Source of the DNA: Colletes latitarsis
Lineage: Eukaryota > Arthropoda > Insecta > Hymenoptera > Colletidae
Length of the DNA stretch: 64,000 nucleotides
NCBI RefSeq assembly: GCF_051014445.1
Contig: NW_027488378.1
Coordinates: 558,001 to 622,000 of the forward strand
Reading direction: 5' to 3'
Shown here: in pieces, positions 46,314-56,441 of the stretch
Numbering within the stretch: the stretch's first letter is position 1
Layout of the letters: each line of letters starts with the position of its first letter
Notes under the pieces: model-generated
Seen by the model: the letters and a program-made list of their open reading frames with translations, nothing else
Told to the model about the DNA's origin: nothing
The model's database searches: none
Program-made: the position numbers and the translations under genes

Positions 46314-49300
46314 TGCCGCCCCGCCTCCTCCTCCAGGCCAATCTCAACCACTGCCGCGCGGCACAGGACTTGATGTCCCAAGTCCTCGCGGAGTGGGGGA
46401 TTGGCCTGGCGGTCGCCGCCGAGCCGTACCGCGTCCCTGATCACCCTCATTGGGTGGGCGACGCGGACGGCTTGGTGGCGACGGTATGGGGAGGGGGCGA
46501 CGGGTCCCCACCGTTCTCCTTGTTGGAGCGCGGTCGGGGATTCGTCGCCGTGGACTGGGGGGGAGTCGCTGTGGTGGGGTGCTACATTTCGCCCCGTAGC
46601 GGTCACGCTGCGTTCGAGCTGTACTTGGCCGAGGTCGCGGCATGCGTGCAGCGCTACGCGGCCCGGCCGGTGCTGGTCCTGGGGGATTTTAATGCCAAGT
46701 CGGTGGCTTGGGGATCCCCCAGGACCTCCGTTCGCGGCGGGATCCTGGGCGATTGGGCGGCGGGACTCGACCTCCGGGTATTGAACCGGGGGTCGGAGCA
46801 CACATGCGTGCGGCGATATGGGGGGTCCATCGTGGATGTTGGATTCGCGACCCCCAACGCCGTGCGCATGGTGTCGGGTTGGCACGTGGTCGCGGGGGCA
46901 GAGACACTCTCCGATCACCGGTACATCCGGATGGAGGTCTCTGCCGCCGCGAGTGCATCCCGACACGGCCGCCTGCGTGGCACCCCACCACGCCGCTGGG
47001 CGCTACGGCGCCTGGACAAGGACGCCCTGATGGCAGCTGCCCTCGCTGCAACTTGGCCGCAGGGAGCGGCCGAGTTGCCGAGCATAGAGGAGGAGGTCGC
47101 CCGGCTCGGAGCATTGGTCGCGGGTATTTGCGACGCGGCGATGCCTCGGGTCGGGCGGGCTTCTCCTCGCCGAGCGGTGTACTGGTGGTCGGACGCGATC
47201 GCGGAGTTGCGAGTCGCGACTGTCCGCGCCCGACGCCAGTACACCCGCGCGCGCCGTCGTCAACGTACAGGCGACGGCGTGGCGCGAGCGAGGGCAGCTG
47301 ATGACCTGTATGGAGCATACCGCGTGGCGCGGGTTGCTCTGCAGGTCGCCATCAAACGGGCCAAGACCCAGGCATGGAAGGAGCTCCTCCAGACCCTTCA
47401 TGACGATCCATGGGGGCGCCCATATAAGGTGGTGCTGAATAAGTTCCGCCCGTGGGCGCCCCCCGTCACCGAGGGTCTTGACCCCCGGCTGCTGGAGGAC
47501 GTGGTCAATACACTCTTCCCAATTGGGGAGAGGGGACCGCGTCCTCCGGCGGCGGCGGCTGTCCCAGTGGAGTGGACGGCCGAGCTGGGGGTCACGCAGG
47601 AGGAGCTGGCAGCGGCCATCAGACGGCTCGGGGTTCGTAACACGGCCCCGGGTCCGGATGGTGTGCCCGGCCGGGTTTGGGTCTTGACCCAGGGCGTCCT
47701 TGGGGCCGACCTCAGGCGGTTGTTCGACCGCTGCCTGAGGGACGGGCGATTCCCCCCCAGTTGGAAGGTGGCGAGGATGGTCCTCCTCCGGAAGGAGGGT
47801 CGGCCCGCGGAGTCTCCCTCCGCATACCGGCCCATTTGTCTCCTCGACGAGGTGGGCAAGCTCTTCGAGCGTGTGATTGCTGCCCGCCTCGTCGAGCACC
47901 TGTCGCGGGGTGATCCCGGTCTGGCCGACTGCCAGTTCGGTTTCCGGGGGGGCCGATCGACTATCGACGCGATAGGTCGTGTGAGGGCCCTCTCGGAGGC
48001 GGCCGTCTCCCGGGGAGGGGTGGCATTGGCAATATCCTTGGATATCCTTGGATATTGCCAATGCCTTTAACACCCTCCCCTGGGAAGAGATAAGGAGGGG
48101 ACTCGAATATCATCGAGTCCCCCCTTGTCTCAGGGCGGTCGTCGGGGATTATCTCCGCGGCAGGTGGATCGAGTATCCGGGCCGGGATGGTGATATGCGG
48201 AGGGAGGTGTACTGCGGTGTTCCGCAGGGGTCGGTCCTCGGGCCACTCCTGTGGAACATCGCGTACGACTCGGTGTTGCGGGCCGGCCTCCCCGACGGCG
48301 TCAGCACGGTGTGTTATGCGGATGACACACTGGTGCTGGCCGTCGGGGCGCACTGGGGGAGGGCCATGCGTCGCGCGGAGGAGGGGTCGCAACGCGTCGT
48401 CGACCGGATCAGGGGGATGGGGATGACGGTGGCGGTCCATAAGACCGAGGTGATTGCGTTTCATTCACCTCGGCAGGATCCGCCACCCCCTCTGATTCGG
48501 GTGGGCGGGGCTGACATCGAGGTGAAGCCCCAGATCAGGTATCTAGGGCTGATCCTCGATAGCCACTGGCGTTTCGAGAAGCATTTCCGCTGTCTGGTCC
48601 CCCGGTTAGAAAGGATGGTTGCGGCTCTGGGCCGGATCCTGCCCAACCTGGGGGGCCCGGCGGGCCGAGTTCGTCGCCTCTATGTGGCAGTGGTCCAGTC
48701 GGTGGCCCTATACGGGGCCCCCGTCTGGGCGGACGACCTGGCTGCCTCCCGGCGCAGCATGACTATGCTGCGTCGGGTGCAGAGGCGCATGGCGCTCAGG
48801 GTCGTCCGCGGGTATCGGACCATGTCACATGGGGCGGCGACGGTTCTAGCGGGGATGCCGCCCATGGACCTGCTCGCGCGGTCGCACGCGGTGATGTACC
48901 GGCACCGCGTCGACCGTCGCGCGGGGGTGGGTGCGGTCCCGGGCGGGCAGGAACCTGCTTGGGGCGATTTGAAGCGCCAGGCCCGGCAGTCCGTGTTGCT
49001 CGCGTGGCAGGAGCGGCTGGCTCTGCCAACCGCGGGGCACCGGACGGTCGGGGCTGTTCGGCCACTCCTGAAGGAGTGGCTGGACAGAGGCCATGGCAGC
49101 CTCACCTACCGGCTGGCACAGGTATTTTCCGGGCATGGCAGCTTCGGAAGATACCTGTGCCGGATAGGGAAGGAGCCGACGGCGCGTTGCTGCCACTGCG
49201 ACGCTGAGCAGGACACGGCGGATCATACCCTGGAGGTATGCCCCGCGTGGGAGGGGGAGCGCCGTGTCCTGGTCGGCGTCGTCGGGCGGGATGTCTCGCT

Positions 49301-49505
49301 GCCGGGCGTGGTGCGCGCCATACTCGGCAGCGAGGAGAAGTGGAGGGCCGTGGCCTCCTTCTGCGAGAACGTAATGTTGCAGAAGGAGGCCGCGGGGAGG
49401 GAGCGCGAGCTTCAGCGGCGCGCTGAAGCTCGCGCTCGTGCGGTGGCCCGAGGTCGTCGCCCGGTCGCGAGGCGTCGCGGGCGGCCGCCTCGGCGTGGCG
49501 GATGA
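46313..49505 (+). pseudogene. ORF2 (endonuclease-RT-CCHC) broken by a 10-bp duplication
   Basis: ATG at 46313-46315 overlaps the ORF1 stop. Endonuclease motifs: QANLNH near residue 10, AEPYR near 36, GDFNAKS near 125, LSDHRYIRM near 205, matching the APE catalytic set. RT motif A (SLDIANAFN) lies at 48040-48075. Here ATATCCTTGG is repeated (48032-48041, 48042-48051), shifting the frame, so the first frame stops at 48070 and the second runs 48048-49505. GVPQGSVLGPLLW, YADDTLV (48314-48334) and CCHCDAEQDTADHTLEVC follow. Apart from this duplication the frame is open over about 1060 codons. Confidence 0.93.
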
Positions 49506-49987
49506 CCTAGGCTGGGAGGGGGGTCCTGAGGGGACCCTCCTCCCGCCAGGCGGCGCCGGGTCGGACCGGTTGGGGGTAGGAGTGCCTCCCCCTACCGGTC
49601 CGACGCAAGGGGAGGCACCCTCGGCGGTCTGGTGCGGCCATGAACGCCCGGCCGCCGAGGGGTGGAAACGGGGTCGCGGGCGGTTGCGAGTTGGGGCTCG
49701 CAGCCGCCACTAAACGCGGCCCCGTCCCGCCGCTATGAGGCAGTGTGTCTACTGGGGGGACCGATTGTCCCCCCGGGGGATGGGCGCGAAAGCGCGGGCA
49801 CGGGGAGGATACCGGAAGAATGCTTCGAGCGATTCCCGGTATCCTCCCAAAGCGTGCCGAAGGGTCACCGTGGGGTTTTTAGTGGGTAGGTCCCGCGCCT
49901 GTCGTTGTACGGGCGCGGGGAATCCCACACACCCCTCCCACCTCTCCCCAAGGAGGTGGGAGGGAGTCTTTCGAAGATTTTCCCCAC
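49506..49987 (+). other. 3' UTR of element H: chain of perfect hairpins
   Basis: Stems seen in order: GGGTCC/GGACCC near 49520-49538; GTCGGACCGGT/ACCGGTCCGAC (49560-49604); CCCTCGGCGG/CCGCCGAGGG (49618-49661); GGGGGGAC/GTCCCCCC (49754-49774); GGAGGATACCGG/CCGGTATCCTCC (49804-49847); CTCCCACCTC/GAGGTGGGAG (49935-49962). A further stem around GCGGCGGGA/TCCCGCCGC is present in sibling copies but deleted here. In related elements the RT recognises the 3' RNA end, so this is the likely recognition structure. Confidence 0.8.
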
Positions 49988-49997
49988 GACAAAAAAG

Positions 49998-50036
<39 letters not shown>

Positions 50037-50350
50037 CGTTGAACTTACGGACTATTTAAAACCGCGGCCGTTTACGTGTTTTTGTACGCAGGCCTCACGC
50101 GAAGGTTCGCTTCGCACCGGTTTAAGCGGTATCGTGACGTCAGTGTCGAGAGAGAGAACCGTATGAGATATTGAAAAGGGATCGACAGCTGAATTCGGCA
50201 GCGCCGCGTCGCGACAACAAGACGCGACCGGGTCTTCGTCTGTCGATCGGCGACGATTTTCGTAATTATCCACGTGCCGACTGCGAACGGGAGCGGATCC
50301 CTGAAGATCTCGCTCCTCAAGTACGGACTCGCACAATTACCATTGGACTT

Positions 50351-50773
50351 TTTTTTTTTTTTTTTTTTTTTTTGTCGTGGGGAAAATCTTCGAAAGACTC
50401 CCTCCCACCTCCTTGGGGAGAGGTGGGAGGGGTGTGTGGGATTCCCCGCGCCCGTACAACGACAGGCGCGGGACCTACCCACTAAAAACCCTACGGTGAC
50501 CCTTCGGCACGCTTTGGGAGGATACCGGGAATCGCTCGAAGCATTCTTCCGGTATCCTCCCCGTGCCCGCGCTTTCGCGCCCATCCCCCGGGGGGACAAT
50601 CGGTCCCCCCAGTAGACACACTGCCTCATAGCGGCGGGACGGGGCCACTCCATCCCGCCGCTATCCGTCCCGGGGCCGCGTTTAGTGGCGGCTGCGAGCC
50701 CCAACTCGCAACCGCCCGCGACCCCGTTTCCACCCCTCGGCGGCCGGGCGTTCATGGCCGCACCAGACCGCCG
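50351..50773 (-). mobile_element. 5'-truncated R1-clade copy I' (423 bp, 3' UTR only)
   Basis: Poly(T) at about 50351-50373 followed by the 3' UTR, stopping at 50773 within the CCCTCGGCGG hairpin. Flanked by the exact 16-bp duplication AATTACCATTGGACTT (50335-50350, 50774-50789). Almost identical to the 3' end of H, so young. It shows that very short 3' fragments are inserted by the same machinery. Confidence 0.93.
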
Positions 50774-51784
50774 AATTACCATTGGACTTGCTTTTAAAGA
50801 ATTCTCACCGTTGCTGCGGTTAGAGTTTTCCTATAACAATCTACCTGCGACAAAAGGGAGGTCGTAATAGACGCTGGGCGTGGCACGACCGCCTTCGCTA
50901 GGAAGGATTGTACGTTGCAGTCGTTGCCGCGACCGCGACGTGAAGGACTCAGGGTGCACTTACCCAGAATCCCTTTAAAACTATACGACTTCGGAGCCTC
51001 CCAAAGGACATACCGTTGAATCGGTACCGCCTCGTAGAGTGCTCTTCGTGCAAAGATCGCTGAAAAACCCTCTCCAGAAACCCGTCGGTGTTCGAATCGA
51101 CCCGCGAGGGATTTTTTGCAAAGGACACTTTACTGTCACGGTACCCAGTAGAAACGGTCGCCATGCAGTAATTTTACAGTGTCGCAGGAAATCACCTCGC
51201 AAGACCGTTCTACGTTACCCGCACGGAGAGCGTGCTGACGGGATACAACCATTTGGGCTTTACAACCTCCATTTGGTGACTCGTCCGTGGTAAAGTCGCC
51301 CCCGACAGATACGAGTGAATTCTCTTCTGTTAAGGGTGAAAGCCTCGCTGATAATTTCAATAAACAAGTATCAGCGAACAAGTACAAATTTACAGTCCAC
51401 TGATCCACGGTAAACGACAGCTGATCTCTCCCTCCCAGCACACCGATAGTCACAAGGAGATCCAGGCGAACAACTGACGACCGTGTGTTTACGATACGTG
51501 TACGCACGTATTTAATTTGAACGAACCATTGCTACAGCAACCAAGGTCCATCCCACCAGGGGCCACAACGGTGCAGCCACAACGGTCATACAAAAAAATA
51601 TAAGTATTCTTTTTTTTTCTAATTTTATATTTTCTTACGTTTTTTATTTGTTGTTAAATTCATTTCATAATAAAAGGCTAGTCGCAGAACGACAAGCGAA
51701 AAATACAAATAATAAAAACTTATCATTCACTTACCCTAGTATTTCCCTTGCCCGGACCCCGGTTAGAACCCTCAGCTTCTAACA

Positions 51785-52900
51785 ATACTGCTTCATTACT
51801 AGCTTCCTGCTCGCTTACTAGCTAACTGCTAGGTTACTAGCTCACTGCTTGCTTACTAGCTTCCTGCTTGCCTGCTATCTTACTGCTAACTCACTCGCTT
51901 ACTGCATGCTTACTAGCCTGCTGCTTGCTTTCTATCTAGCTGCCTCCTTAACAGCTTGCTGCTTGCTTTCTAGCTTACTGCTTGCTTTCTAGCTTACTGC
52001 TTGCTTGCTAGCTTACTGCATGCTTACTAGCTTGTTCCTAGCTTACAAGCTTCCTGCTTGCTTATTAGCTTTCTTCCTGCTTACTAGCTTACTCGTTTAC
52101 TGCTTGCTTTCTAGCCAGCAGCTTGCTTTCTAGCATATTGCTTCCATACTAGGTTCCTGCTGGCTTACTAGCTTACTGGTTCCTTAATAGCTTACTGTTT
52201 GCTTACAAGCATAATGCTTCCTTACTAGGTCCCTGCTCGCATACCAGCTTACTGCTAGCATACTAGCCCGCTGCTTGCTTTCTAGCATACTGCTTCCTTA
52301 CTAGCTTCCTGCTCCCTTACTACCTTACTGGTTGCTAAATAGGTTATTGCATGCTTACTAGCATTCTGCTCCCTTAAATGGTCCCTGCTCGCTTGCTAGT
52401 ATACTGCTAGCTTACTCGCTTGCTGCTTGCATTCTAGCTTACTGCTTGGTTACAAGCATACTTCCTTCTTGCAAGCCAACTTCTTCGTTACTAGCATGCT
52501 GCTTCCTTACCAGCTTCCCAATAGCTTTCTGGCTCACTGCATGCTTTCTAGCTGACTGGTAGCTTACTAGCTTACTGCTTGCTTACTAGCATGCTGCCTC
52601 CTTACTAGCTTCGTGCTGTCTTACTGGCTTACTTCATGCTTACTGGCTTACTGCGCGCTTACTAGCTGACTGCTTGCTCAATAGCTAGCTGCTTCCTTGC
52701 TAGCCCGCTGCTTGGTTTCCAGCATGCTGCCAGCTTACAAGCTAGCTGCTTGCTTCTAGCTTACTGCTTGTCTACCGGTACGCCGCATCCTTACTAGCGT
52801 ACTCCATGCTTTCTAGCTTACTGCTTGCTTACCAGCTTACTGCTTGTATGAGAGCATACTGCTATCTTACTAGCTTACTGCGTGCTTACTAGCTTACTGC
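51785..52900 (+). repeat. 19-bp satellite array, block 8
   Basis: About 1.1 kb of the same satellite and orientation between solo-LTR copy III and element D-minus. Confidence 0.9.
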
Positions 52901-54077
52901 TTTTTTTTTTTTTTTTTTTTTTTGTCGTGGGGAAAATCTTCGAAAGACTCCCTCCCACCTCCTTGGGGAGAGGTGGGAGGGGTCTGTGGGATTCCCCGCG
53001 CCCGTACAACGACAGGCGCGGGACCTACCCACTAAAAACCCCACGGTGACCCTTCGGCACGCTTTGGGAGGATACCGGGAATCGCTCGAAGCATTCTTCC
53101 GGTATCCTCCCCGTGCCCGCGCTTTCGCGCCCATCCCCCGGGGGGACAATCGGTCCCCCCAGTAGACACACTGCCTCATAGCGGCGGGATGGGGCCACTC
53201 CATCCCGCCGCTATCCGTCCCGGGGCCGCGCTTAGTGGCGGCTGCGAGCCCCAACTCGCAAACGCCCGCGACCCCGTTTCCACCCCTCGGCGGCCGGGCG
53301 TTCATGGCCGCACCAGACCGCCGAGGGTACCACCCCTTGCGTCGGACCGGTAGGGGGAGGCACTCCTACCCCCAACCGGTCCGACTCGGCGCCGCCTGGC
53401 GGGAGGAGGGTCCCCTCAGGACCCCCCTCCCAGCCTAAGTCATCCGCCACGCCGAGGCGACCGCCCGCGACGCCTCGCGACCGGGCGACGACCTCGGTCC
53501 ACCGCACGAGCGCGAGCTTCAGCGGCGAGCTCCCTCCCCGCGGCCTCCTTCTGCAACATTACGTTCTCGCAGAAGGAGGCCACGGCCCTCCACTTCTCCA
53601 CGCTGCCGAGCATGGCGCGCACCACGCCCGGCAGCGAGACATCCCGCCCGACGACGCCGACCAGGACACGGCGCTCCCCCTCCCACGCGGGGCATACCTC
53701 CAGGGTATGATCCGCCGTGTCCTGCTCAGCGTCGCAGTGGCAGCAACGCGCCGTCGGCTCCTTCCCTATCCGGCACAGGTATCTTCCGAAGCTGCCATGC
53801 CCGGAAAATACCTGTGCCAGCCGGTAGGTGAGGCTGCCATGGCCTCTGTCCAGCCACTCCTTCAGGAGCGGCCGAACAGCCCCGACAGTCCGGTGCCCCG
53901 CGGTTGGCAGAGTCAGCCGCTCCTGCCACGCGAGCAACACGGACTGCCGGGCCTGGCGCTTCAAATCGCCCCAAGCAGGTTCCTGCCCGCCCGGGACCGC
54001 CCCCACCCCCGCGCGACGGTCGACGCGGTGCCGGTACATCACCGCGTGCGATCGCGCGAGCAGGTCCATGGGCGGCA
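52901..54077 (-). mobile_element. R1-clade element D-minus, 5'-truncated in ORF2
   Basis: Poly(T) 52901-52923, 3' UTR, and the last 640 or so bases of ORF2. It ends at 54077, where the exact 5' terminus of a plus-strand copy begins, giving a head-to-head join. Sequence is of the young subfamily. Confidence 0.88.
53440..54077 (-). pseudogene. ORF2 C-terminal fragment of D-minus
   Basis: Open frame of about 212 codons with the post-RT region (MPPMDLLARSHAVMYRHRVD), the CCHC motif CCHCDAEQDTADHTLEVC and the basic tail. A short in-frame deletion near 53525 removes a few residues (AAEARARAV instead of the longer form). No RT active site, so not functional alone. Confidence 0.85.
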
Positions 54078-55612
54078 CCCCTCAGGGGCTGCCAGCCTTT
54101 CAGCTGCAGTACGGGCTTAACAAACCCGGGGTACCCGAGTCATACACACACCGTAAGCCTCCTGTTGGTCGTCACAACGACCCATTCACAATTCCCTATT
54201 GGTTTTGTGAATGGTACGTGACGGCAGGAGGAACGGGGGTCTTGGCTTAACCGCCTGGGCCACGAGTATGGCGACTCTATAAAATCGCCCTCCAATCCTA
54301 AGCTATGGTGCGCGGCGATGGGATGCATGGTTGGGGGAGAAGGCCCAATCCCAAGCGACCACCTCCGGGGAACCTGCCGAACCCCCGGAGTATTAGGCTT
54401 ACCCGGGTAAGGCGGCTCTGCCCGGGTGGACCTTTATTTCCGACCATCTCGTGGGACTATTATGGACACAGAAAATAAAATGGGGATGGGGCGGGTTTTG
54501 TCGGTTGGGGAGGACGGAGACGGGGTTGGGGTTAGGGTGGCGGCGCTCGCGCCCCACTCAGCGCCAGGTCCGGCTTCGTGGAGGGTGGAGGAGGACGACG
54601 AGACGGCGTCGGTCTCGTCCTTCTCCTCCAGCACGAGCCACATAGGCTCTAAGAGGAAGAGGACGGGGCAGGCCGTCGTCGAGGTGGGCGGGGCGATGAG
54701 CCCGTCGGTGAGGCTGAGTTGCCTCAGGGACGAGGTGACCGAGGAGATATCGGAGAGGATCTCCTCGTCCCTGAGGCGGGTGGAGAAAGTCGCCGCTGCC
54801 TGCGCCTTTAAGGGGCAGAAAAGCGGTGGCGCGGAGGCCCTGAAGGCCGCGGCGGAGGAAATGAGGGAGGCGGCGCGGGAGCTCAGAGGGCGGAACGCCC
54901 GTCTGCAGCTCCTGTTGGAGGAGGAGCGACAGGGGACGAGGAAGGCAGAGGCGCTGTGGAACAGCGCGGCCCTCCCTCCCATCCTCCCTCCTCCTCCCCC
55001 GCCGCGTCCCTCGGCGGAGGTAAATAAGCGGAGTGCGGCGGCAGTGGTGCGGGGCACCGCGGGCCCCTCCACCCGCACTCCGCCCGTGAAGAAGTCCCCG
55101 TCCTCCTCAGAAGACGATCTTCTGAGGAGGATTGGGGACATGATTGATGGCAAGCTGGCAGCCTTCCGGGAGGAGCTCCTCACCGGAAGAGCGGTCAGCA
55201 GGAGGGCGGTGCCTCCCCGACCTGTTCCGGTACAGTCGGGGAAGGCAAAGAAGGGCGGAGTGAAGGCTCCACCCAGCGTTGCGGCACCAGGGCCCCGGGT
55301 CGCGACCCCCAAGGGGGGTGGTGTACCCGTGGTCGCAGTGGTCGCGTCCTCCACAGCACCCTCCCAAGGGGGGGTGGCGTGGAGTGAGGTGGTGGGGCGG
55401 AAGGCGAAGCGGGCGGCGAGGAAGGCCTCGCAACCGCAGCCTCCGCCTCCGCCGCCGGTGGCCAAGGTAAAGGCCGGGAAGGTCGGGAAGGCACGACCAG
55501 GTCGTCCCCCAAAAACGGCAGCGGTGACGCTGACCGTTGCGCAGGGGGGCGACCTGACCCTCGCGGAGGCGATGCGGCTCGCCAGGGAGAATATCTCCCT
55601 GGAAGAGCTGGG
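54078..55612 (+). mobile_element. R1-clade element D-plus, 5' part only
   Basis: Starts exactly at the family 5' terminus CCCCTCAGGGG, carries the whole leader and the first 60% of ORF1, and breaks off at 55612 after GAAGAGCTGGG. The 24-bp filler at 55613-55636 follows, then an ORF2 3' part. Very close to G and H. Confidence 0.9.
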
Positions 55613-55616
55613 TTAG
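54462..55616 (+). pseudogene. ORF1 N-terminal part of D-plus, truncated
   Basis: Same ATG context as H (MDTENKMGMGRV). Contains the helical and Pro/Lys-rich regions and ends at LARENISLEELG, where the filler supplies a TAG at once. It lacks the KRTEMR domain and all three zinc knuckles, so any product would lack the RNA-binding knuckles. Confidence 0.88.
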
Positions 55617-55636
55617 GTCTGGGTTAGGAAGGATTT
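55613..55636 (+). other. Junction filler with telomere-like TTAGGTCTGGGTTAGG
   Basis: Between ORF1 sequence ending in CTGGG (55612) and ORF2 sequence starting GGTGGCCC (55637) lie 24 bases found in neither: TTAGGTCTGGG, TTAGG, AAGGATTT. With the preceding element-derived CTGGG the tract reads as one full 11-nt telomere-type unit flanked by partial ones, G-rich strand on plus. Confidence 0.7.
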
Positions 55637-56441
55637 GGTGGCCCTATACGGGGCCCCCGTCTGGGCGGACGACCTGGCTGCCTCCCGGCGCAGCATGACT
55701 ATGCTGCGTCGGGTGCAGAGGCGCATGGCGCTCAGGGTCGTCCGCGGGTATCGGACCATGTCACATGAGGCGGCGACGGTTCTAGCGGGGATGCCGCCCA
55801 TGGACCTGCTCGCGCGGTCGCACGCGGTGATGTACCGGCACCGCGTCGACCGTCGCGCGGGGGTGGGGGCGGTCCCGGGCGGGCAGGAACCTGCTTGGGG
55901 CGATTTGAAGCGCCAGGCCCGGCAGTCCGTGTTGCTCGCGTGGCAGGAGCGGCTGGCTCTGCCAACCGCGGGGCACCGGACTGTCGGGGCTGTTCGGCCA
56001 CTCCTGAAGGAGTGGCTGGACAGAGGCCATGGAAGCCTTACTTACCGGATGGCACAGTTATTTTCCGGGCATGGTAGCTTCGGAAGATACCTGTGTCGGA
56101 AAGGGAAGGAGCCGACGGCGCGTTGCTGCCATTGTGACGCCGAGCAGGACACGGCTGATCATACCCTCCAGGTATGCCCAGCGTGGGAGGGGGAGCGACG
56201 TGTCCTGGTCGGCGTCATAGGGCGGGATGTCTCGCTGCCGGGTGTGGTGCGCGCCATGCTCGGCAGCGAGGGGAAGTGGAGGGCCGTGGCCTCCTTCTGC
56301 GAGAACGTAATGTTGCAGAAGGAGGCCGCGGGGAGGGAGCGCGAGCTTCAGCGGCGTGCTGAAGCTCGCGCTCGTGCGGTGGCCCGAGGTCGTCGCCCGG
56401 TCGCGAGGCGTCGCGGGCGGCCGCCTCGGCGTGGCGGATGA
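55637..56441 (+). pseudogene. ORF2 C-terminal fragment downstream of the filler
   Basis: Open frame starting VALYGAPVWADDLAASRRSM and ending GRPPRRGG, including CCHCDAEQDTADHTLQVC. It has no endonuclease and no RT catalytic motifs. The start is the breakpoint, not an initiation codon. Confidence 0.85.

Larger units (their letters stand above)
44052..50033 (+). mobile_element. Full-length R1-clade non-LTR element H (5.98 kb)
   Basis: Complete plus-strand copy from CCCCTCAGGGG to poly(A) (49988-50033, one G inside), inserted in solo-LTR copy III with a 15-bp duplication. Leader 44052-44435, ORF1 44436-46313, ORF2 46313-49505, 3' UTR 49506-49987. It is the best reference copy in the window: ORF1 is intact, and ORF2 has one 10-bp duplication. 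The 3' UTR lacks about 32 bp present in other copies (near 49725), between short GGCCCCG repeats. Confidence 0.95.
43922..51784 (+). mobile_element. Solo-LTR-like element, copy III, split by two younger insertions
   Basis: Starts TGTTTAAATATG at 43922 and ends CTTCTAACA at 51784. Flanks ACACT (43917-43921) and ATACT (51785-51789) agree at 4/5. Its own sequence is 43922-44051, 50034-50350 and 50774-51784 (about 1.43 kb after removing insertions and their duplications). It shares the GGCCGTTTACGTGTTTT region, CGGCAGCGCCGCG and the CTTACAACCTCCATTTGG region with copy II, and has AATAAA motifs near 51670 and 51710. No recognisable coding frame. Confidence 0.65.
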
